Source: Acanthamoeba lenticulata (taxonomy: Eukaryota; Discosea; Longamoebia; Acanthamoebidae). Taken from it: a stretch of 64,000 nucleotides of DNA. Position numbers and translations under genes: made by a program. Positions 57,192 to 64,000 of this stretch are shown here, piece by piece (the stretch's first letter is position 1; each line of letters begins with the position of its first letter). The DNA is taken from NCBI GenBank assembly GCA_002179805.1, contig NAVB01000144.1:62001-126000 (forward strand), written 5' to 3'. The notes under the pieces were generated by a model. The model was not told the DNA's origin and did not search any database. It saw only the letters and a list, made by a program, of their open reading frames with translations.

Positions 57192-57841
57192 CTAGCGAGC
57201 TGCCGCCGACTCCCTTCCAAAGTGATGACCCACATCAACATCACCGTCGTCGTCTTCTTCGCCATTTTTCCCATCACCTCTGCTCTGCTCTGATTCACAA
57301 TTCCTTCTTCTTTAAGAAGGCAAGGGCTCGATTGAGAAGAGAGGATATCAAGCTATCTTCTCTTCTTCCTCCTTTGCCTCCGCTACATCATCAGCATGCT
57401 CACCTTCATCCTCTGCCTCTGTCAGCTTCTGCCCCTTTTTTCGCCTACACCTTGTAGGACGCTACCCTCTTCAACCCCCCCCCCCTCTCTTTTCTTCCTT
57501 TTCTGCTCTTCTCTACGGCGCTCCTCCTCCATTGGCTTCTTTCTTTTACCCTTTTTTTTATGATTTTTTTACTCTGTTTTTTTCTTCTGAACAACTTGAT
57601 CTTGTTTACCACCAGCATCATCCTAAGCTTTGTAACAATGGAATTCCTCTTTATTTTTAAACTCTATTTTTTTTAAAAAAACAATTAATTAAAAATGTAC
57701 TGGGGCGAGAACTTCGCACCGGAGAATCAAGAGGTCAAGAGGTTGTAGTAGAAACAACTACTACACGTACAGGATGCAACGTCAGCTAGAACGAAGCTGA
57801 CTAAGAAGTGATCAGCATTTTACGCCGGCGTCCTCGTGTTT
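57192..57841. other. Convergent intergenic region, pyrimidine-rich
   Basis: About 650 bases lie between the stops of CCR4 (+) and sedolisin 2 (-). The first half is strongly C/T-rich on the plus strand, with a run of about nine C near 57476-57484; the second half is AT-rich. It should contain the two 3' untranslated regions and poly(A) sites. I see no gene. Confidence 0.5.
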
Positions 57842-60800
57842 TTACGCAAGCGTCCTCGTGGCGCTCCTCGAGGGCGAGGTCGAGGGCGTGCTCGTGCGGC
57901 TGGGCGTGGACGAGCGGCTCGGCGTCGTCGTGCTCGACGGCGAGTTCGTGGGGGTCGTTGAGGGTGATGGTGATCTGGTGGTGGCTGTGCTCGACGGCGA
58001 GTTTGTCGAGGAGGGTGATGGTGATCTGGTGGGCATGCTGGTGGGGCTTGGCGGTGGCGTTTTAAACGAGGTTGTTGACGCCGATGGTGATGGTGTGACC
58101 CGTGATGGCGACGCTGTGCCCGTCGGCGTGTTCGTGACGGTCGTGGGTGTGGTGGTGGCCGTGCTCGAGGGTGTGTGCGTGCTCGAGGGCGTGTTTGAGC
58201 GCGTGGGCGGGGGCGACTTCGTTTTCGAAATCGTGGGAGTGGACGTGGCCGTGCTCGAGGGCGTGGGCGTGGTTGTGAGCGTGGGCGTGGGCGTGGTATT
58301 GATCGATGGTGTGGGCGTGAGCGAGGGCGTGTTCGTGGTGGCTGTGTTCGAAGGCGAGTTTGACGCTGACGGCGAGTTCGTGCCGGTCGGTGAGCGTGAC
58401 GCGGACCTTGTTGGCGACCTCGTGGGGCTCGACGTGCCCGTGGGGCTGGTCGTTCTCGACGGCGTGAGTGACGTGGTGGGCGTGTTCGAGGGCGTGGTCG
58501 TGGGCGTGGTGGTGCTCGAGGGCATGTTCGAGGACGTGGTTGTGCTCGAGGGCGTGGGCGCGGGCGTGTTCGAGGGCGTGGGCGTGGAGGTGGCCGTGCT
58601 CGAGGGCGCCGGCGTGATTGTGCTTGAGGCCGTGGGCGTGCTCGAGGCCGTGGGCGTCGTGGTGGCTGTGTTCGAAGGCGAGCTTGACGCTGGCGGCGAG
58701 TTCGTGCCGGTCGGTGAGCGTGACGCGGACCTTGTTGGCGTGGGCGTACTCGTGGCGCTCGTCGAAGGCGAGTTCGAGGGCGAGTTCGAGGGCGTGCTCG
58801 TGCGGCTGGGCGTGGGCGAGCGCGTGACTGAAGCCGACAACGTCGGCGTGCGGCTTGACGTTGGGGTGACCGAGTTCGAAGGCGAGTTTGATGCTGATGG
58901 CGAGTTTGTGGCGGTCGGCGAGCGTGACGCGGACCTTGTTGGCGTGGGCGTCCTCGTGGCGCTCGTCGAGGGCGAGGTCGAGGGCGTGCTCGTGCGGCTG
59001 GGCGTGGACGAGCGCGTGGCTGAAGACGACGACGTCGGTGAGCGGCTCGGCGTCGTCGTGCTCGACGGCGAGTTCGTGGGGGTCGTTGAGGGTGATGGTG
59101 ATCTGGTGGTGGCTGTGCTCGACGGCGAGTTTGTCGAGGAGGGTGACGGTGATCTGGTGGGCATGCTGGTGGGGCTTGGCGGTGGCGTTATAAAGGAGGT
59201 TATTGACGCCGATGCTGACGCTATGAGGACTGTGCTCAGTGGTGATTTATTGGAGGTCGTTGAGGGTGATGGTGATTTGGTGGTTACTGAGCTCGTCGGC
59301 GAGTTCGTGGCGGTCGGTGACCGTGACGGTGACACTGTGGGTGTGGTGGTGGCCGTGCTTGAGGGTGTGCGCGAGTTTGTGGCGGTTGGTGAGCGCGATG
59401 GTGACACTGAGGGTGTGCTCGACGAGGTCGGCGACCTCGAAGCCGAGGCCGAGGCCGAAGGCGAGACCGAAGGGCTGGCGCTGGGGGCCTCGTAGCTGAG
59501 CAGGTAGTCGGCAAACGCCGCGAAGACGGGCACGCCCAACTGCACCCATGGGGCAACGCTTACGATGAGCATCGAGCCAAGCCAAGCCAAACCAAACCAT
59601 CCACGAGAAAAAGGACCGCAAAGGGGACGTACGCCGGTGACCGGATCCCAGCCGGCAGCGGCGGGCCAGCCGTACTGGCACACGTAGCCCATGTTGGCAT
59701 TATTGTTGCCTGTCGTGACGTCGGTAAACGCCGACGGACGAGCGACGGCCATTTGGTACAGCGCCTGGTTGAGGAAGCCCAGCTGCGGCTTGCCCCTGAT
59801 TTTGATTTGTGGTCAGTCGCGACTGCCAAAGGGCGCTCGAAAGGAGAGGGAGGGGGGGGGGAGAGAGAGAGAGAGAGAGAAGGCCTTACGCGGTGATGCG
59901 CATCTGGTTGATGAGCGTGATCAGGCCGGCCAGGGCGGGCGCGCTCGCGCTCGTGCCGTCAAAGGCGACCAGCTGCACCACATGTGCGAGCATGAGGAGG
60001 ATGAAGGAGAGAGTCAGTCCAGAGGAGAGGGCGGTTGAGCAATGGGCAGGGCAGGGAGTTGTGTGGGAGCCGCACGTAAGGGGTTTCGGTGCCCGAGGGG
60101 CCGCCGTAGTAGGCCTTGTAGTTGTGGCCCAGCAAGCTGATGTCGGGGAAGGCGCGATCTGAGCGGCACACCACCCGTGGGCGCATTGGGTCAAAGACTG
60201 GCCATCAGCAGCGGCAGCAGGGCGTCGACATACTGGAGCTGCTGTAGGTCGAAGACGGAGGCAGATTGGACTGGATCGAGGCCAAGCTCAGGTAGGATGA
60301 TACCAAGGAGCTCTGCCATGACGGCATCGCAAAGACTGCCGAGAAGCCGCCGCCAGAGGTGATGGCCGACAGCCCCTCTATCGAGGCGGGGACTTCGCCG
60401 CCTGGTGTGGTTGCTTGTCGCGTCAGCCCGACCCAGCGTTCCCGCCCGACAAGAGGTCAAACCTGCGCTGGGCCACTCGGTGGCCCCCACAGCGGTGACC
60501 CACACGCTGGTGGCAGGGTAGCTGTTCCTGTACTTTGGCAACGAGCTCGTATCCGTCGCAAAGTTGCTGGTGTGTCATGGATTAGAATTGTTCAAGAAGA
60601 TTTGAAAAAAGAAATAAATAAATAAATAATAAATAAAAAGGTACCTGATGATCACGGTGCCGAAGGTGCCGTAGTTCAAAGACGAGCAGGGACAACTGGA
60701 GTAGAACCACTGCACCCCTGTACGACCAATCAATCGATCTTTTAGTGGCAGAGGTCAGGAGGCCACAGGTGGCACGCACCATGGTTGTCGGTCTCAACAG

Positions 60801-62759
60801 CCATGCTGCAGCTTGGTGTGTTGGCAATGAACGAGTTGACTGCGGTCGTGGCCGTTGAGGAAAGCTGGTCCCCTCGATCTGATCAAAGTTCAGAGTCCAT
60901 TAAGTGTGAAAAAACATTCTACGTCGTGGCAGTGATGTACAGTGAGGAAGTGTGTAGGTTCTGGTGCCCTCCTTGATGAGAATCTGCCCGCCTGATCACG
61001 AGTGATCAGATGTCTGTCGAATGCACTCTTGGTCCAAGAGCTGAACAAGGAGAGATTACGAACAGCTAGTTGTGGTATGCGCGCAGCCACCAGCCAAGCA
61101 ATAGCGCGTGGTGTCGACTGGGCAGGTGTAACTGTCGCCCGTCGAGCCGGTGTCGCCTGCAGCCTCACACACAGTGTGAATGAAGGGTGCCTCTCTAGGG
61201 GATATGCTTGTGCGTACCGGAAGATACCAGAATACTGATGCCTCGCGCGACAAGCTTGGCGAACTGGGTCTCTGTCTGTCCGTTGAGCGAGTAAGCTTGT
61301 CCGCTGGCTGTAATCTCCGGCGCACCCCAAGAGACGGAGTAGACCTGCCGCCAAGGTGTCAGAAAGGGACCAAGCCTGACAAAGAAGGGAAAGGTATGCT
61401 GGACGGCGGCCGTACCATGGCAGGACTTGTGGCATTTGCCGTTTCCACGGCCCAGTCGAAGAAGCCATAGCCGGCGTTGTCGTTCAGGTGGAAGAGGGTA
61501 TTCGCGTTGCGTCCCATGCCAGTGATGTACTGCATGTCCAGGTCGCTCTCTCCGGCGGCGCTACAGGCGTAGGCAGTACAGGGCGTGTTGCGGCCAACGC
61601 CCGAGATGTTTGTGATCGGGGGTACGGTGAAGCCCACCAGTGTTGCGAAGCTCTGGAGAGCACCAGCAGAGTAGAAGTCGTTGAAGGACACCACACCGTG
61701 GCTCACGGAGCTCGACGCCACCAGAGTAGATGAGACGTTGTATCGCGACCGGAGGTTCACTGGCGTGATGGACGACGTCTGTCTCTTGCTCTACAAGGGA
61801 TGGAGTTTGCGTTAACAAAGAAGGACAAATCAAGAGGAATGAGGAGAGTGTACCAACTCCGACTCATTGATAACCTTAAAAGACATGATCTTGGTGGCCA
61901 GAACAGCATCGGAGAGGCCCACGACCCCACGCACGTAGGTCGCCACATCAAATGGGATAGACGCGCCTGAGAGAGTCCGTGGTAAGCAACGTATTTAAAT
62001 TGTGCAAGGTCATTGAAGCGTAGCGGTCGTACTCTTGGTGATGAGCAGCAACGACCGGCCCGTGGCTCCTTGGGTGTACTCGCCCAAGTGAGTATCGAAC
62101 AACTGCTCCACGTACTCCACCGTCGAGGTCACCTGCGAGGAGAGGGATGTGAGTTTGCGTTCGAAGTGAGCTGCAGGAACACAGAGCTGTCGTACTCGGA
62201 GCACATCACCTTATGACCTGATGTCGATATGTTCGTCATTCATGCGTTGCTCTCGCAACCACTGCGTTACGGACTCCTGCACATTCTGGGGAGCGGCCAC
62301 AAGTGCGCTGTGAAGTCGTGTCAGCAGTCGACGCTGAGAAAGTAGGGCGTCTCAAGGAAAGGCGCACTAGAGCTCGCGAGCAGAAAGGTATCGGCCGTAG
62401 AGGCTTGACTTTGGATTGGATACGGAAGCGGCAACACGCTCCACTTCGCCTTCCTTCCCCGTCCTGCTCCCGTTCAGGTAAGTACTGGGGCGGCCTTGCG
62501 GTGGCTGCGCGACGATGTACCTGAGCTCGAGGAAGAAGGTTTTGGCTGAGTCGGGTGCCGCTCGCTTCTTTGTGATGCTCCATTCCCCGCTTCGCAGAGA
62601 GACATCGTCGGGTGGTGAGGCCACATGCGCTCTTTGGAAAGGTTGAATATTTGTGGCGAGTTCGTGGCGGTTGTGTTTCCGTCCCGCCGTCAAGGGGGAC
62701 ATGAAAACAACCACAAGGCAGGTCAGCACAAACAAAGCGAAGCGACAAGGACGTGTCAT
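57842..62759 (-). CDS. Sedolisin (peptidase S53) 2 with very long Ser/Thr/Pro-rich tail
   Basis: This is a secreted serine-carboxyl protease, paralogous to sedolisin 1. The ATG at 62759 gives a signal peptide (FALFVLTCLVVVFMSPLTAG). The prodomain follows (VAASVSNPKSSLYGRYLSA; ALVAAPQNVQESVTQWLREQ). The catalytic Glu/Asp pair is in GESDLDMQYITGM, the catalytic Ser in DGTSASAPALAGLITLINQM. VYSVSWGAPEI, CPVDTTRYCLAGGC, VWVTAVGATEW and SGGGFSAVFAMPSWQSS align exon by exon with sedolisin 1. After the domain end (QLGVPVFAAFADYLLSYE) comes a tail of about 540 residues made almost wholly of Ser, Thr, Pro with some Asn and Ala. It has no membrane segment and ends at 57842. The tail probably carries dense O-glycans. 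Exon limits are approximate. Confidence 0.87.
57851..58085. repeat. Intragenic duplication in the sedolisin 2 tail, copy 1
   Basis: This 235-base segment of the tail-coding sequence is nearly identical to 58949-59213. The main difference is a 30-base (ten-codon) block present only in copy 2, so the frame is kept. The copies are about 1.1 kb apart in direct orientation. Confidence 0.85.
58949..59213. repeat. Intragenic duplication in the sedolisin 2 tail, copy 2
   Basis: This is the 265-base counterpart of 57851-58085. Shorter near-copies of another unit also occur at about 58360-58430, 58670-58740 and 58880-58945, so the tail grew by repeated unequal exchange. Confidence 0.85.
59857..59880. 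repeat. G/GA simple repeat in a sedolisin 2 intron
   Basis: A run of G followed by about ten GA units lies within the intron that precedes the exon with the active-site Ser. It is likely polymorphic. Confidence 0.7.
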
Positions 62760-62941
62760 CCTTGTTGTATCGCTGCTGGGTCTGACTGAGATGGTCACAC
62801 TGCAACTTTCACAACCCAAGCCCAAATAAGGAGTAGCTATCCTTTTGTTTCAATCACAAGTTTGTTTCCTTTTACATGTGATGAACTGTTTGCTGGCAGC
62901 CACGAAACGGCATCGGGGTGTTGAGCTTCCAAGCAAACACA

Positions 62942-64000
62942 TCATGGGCGGCGGCTGCGAGAGACGGGGGGCGATCGTGATGGCGACCGTGCAGGCGAGG
63001 AGGTGCGAGTGGGGCCTGCCGTTCGTGACGGCGAGCGCGACGGAGATGGCGTAGCCGTTGCGCTCCGCGACGGACTGCGCGAAGGCGAGCTCGAGCGAGA
63101 GATCGTTGGCGTGATCGAAGGAGAGCGCGACTGCGACGGCGAGGACGTTGCGCTCCGCGACGGACTGCGCGACGGACTGCGCGACGGGCTGGCCGAGCGA
63201 GAAGGCGACGGCGTGATGGAAAACGAGGGCGTGACCGAGGGGGAAGACGACGGTGTTCTGGACGGCGAGCGCGAGGCCGACGGCGTAAACGAAGCCGAAC
63301 GCGATGGTGAACGCGAAGGCGTTGAGGTTCGTGACGGCGAGCTCGAGCGGGAGATCGTTGGCGTCACCGAAGCCGAGGGCGAAGACGACGGCGTCGGGCT
63401 GGGCGAGGGCGGCTCAACGCCGGCGAGATAGCTGGCCATCTCCGCAAAGTTGGGCACGCCCAGCTGCGTACGCGCCCCACATGCGGTCAGCGCCTGCAGC
63501 AGAACAGTGGCAGACAAGAAGACGTACGCCGGTGGCCGGATCCCAGCCGGCAGCGGCGGGCCAACCATACTGGCACATGTAGCCCATGGTGGCCTTGTTG
63601 GTGCCCTTCACGACATCGACGAACGCCGACGGACGATCGACGGCCATCTGGTACAGCTTCGGATTGAGGAAGCCCAGCTGCGGCTTGCCCCTGAAGTTGG
63701 TGATGTGGTACCGATTGCTTGTTTAGTTGTCGTCTCGTTCGTTACCATCGGCTCTCCAGAGAGGCGTCGACGTACGCGTTGAAGCGGATCTGGTTGATGA
63801 GCGTTATCAGGCCGGCCAAGGCGGGCGCGCTCGCGCTGGTGCCATCCACCGTAATCCACTGCATCATCGCATCGTCACGCGAGAAGTCCATGCCAAAATA
63901 AAATGTAAGAAAACATAAAAATCAAAGATTAATCATGAAAAAAGCGTACCGAGGGCGTGTCGGTGCTCGAGCTGCCGCCGTAGGACACGCGATAGTTGTG
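62942..64000 (-). CDS. Sedolisin (peptidase S53) 3, 3' part
   Basis: Only the end of the gene is inside the window; it continues past position 64000. Visible exons encode HNYRVSYGGSSSTDTPS, the catalytic-Ser segment DGTSASAPALAGLITLINQI, and FVDVVKGTNKATMGYMCQYG followed by WPAAAGWDPATGV, which contains the Asp/Gly-rich calcium-site region of the family. QLGVPNFAEMASYLAG then closes the domain. A tail of about 180 residues of Ser/Pro/Arg/Thr repeats (SRSPSRSPS type) ends at the stop at 62942. Arg is much more frequent here than in the tails of sedolisins 1 and 2. It is tandem with sedolisin 2, about 180 bases from its start. Confidence 0.85.

Overview
The window is nuclear DNA of a protist. 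Coding exons are GC-rich, introns are short (about 50-170 bases) and mostly GT-AG, spacers are AT-rich and genes are packed tightly on both strands. The gene set (exocyst, COPII, HOPS, Rac, neddylation, CCR4-NOT, many RasGEF and F-box proteins, secreted sedolisins) fits a free-living amoebozoan. Acanthamoeba castellanii or a close relative is the best guess; this rests on gene style and content, not on a search. There are no prokaryotic operons, CRISPR arrays, rRNA genes or convincing tRNA genes.

Layout. 1-6.7 kb: the 5' part of exocyst SEC10 (-), an intronless Rac GTPase (+) and an F-box/RasGEF protein (-). 7-10.2 kb: a tandem pair of type I membrane glycoproteins (+). 10.4-13.2 kb: an unrecognised gene and a protein with a degenerate helicase C-terminal lobe. 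13.9-19 kb: SEC31 of the COPII coat. 19.2-24.6 kb: a second F-box/RasGEF protein and a Rogdi/Rav2-like protein (both -). 24.8-30 kb: VPS33 (+), an LYR-motif protein (-) and a SAM-domain protein (+). 30-34 kb: sedolisin 1 (+). 34-37 kb: ADP-ribosyl-arginine hydrolase (-) and CSTF64 (+). 37.3-43.4 kb: a 1807-residue multidomain protein (VWA, nucleotidyltransferase-like fold with an embedded RanBP2 zinc finger, acidic repeats, conserved C-terminal domain). 43.5-48.1 kb: an intronless caspase-like protease, an unrecognised zinc-finger-like gene, a frame-broken relic of the multidomain protein's C-terminal domain, and a 75-residue protein. 48.2-53.5 kb: an F-box/propeller protein, a probable mitochondrial protein, NEDD8 and a short-chain dehydrogenase. 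53.9-57.2 kb: CCR4/CNOT6. 57.8-64 kb: sedolisins 2 and 3 (-), the latter running out of the window.

Themes. Membrane traffic is strongly represented (SEC10, SEC31, VPS33, Rogdi, Rac, RasGEFs). Secreted proteolysis is represented by three S53 proteases with Ser/Thr/Pro-rich tails. Several neighbours start head-to-head with 90-400 bases between starts, so shared promoters are likely. Rogdi (V-ATPase assembly) and VPS33 (endolysosomal fusion) are one such pair. Exon limits quoted as exact were checked for phase by hand; those marked approximate were not.
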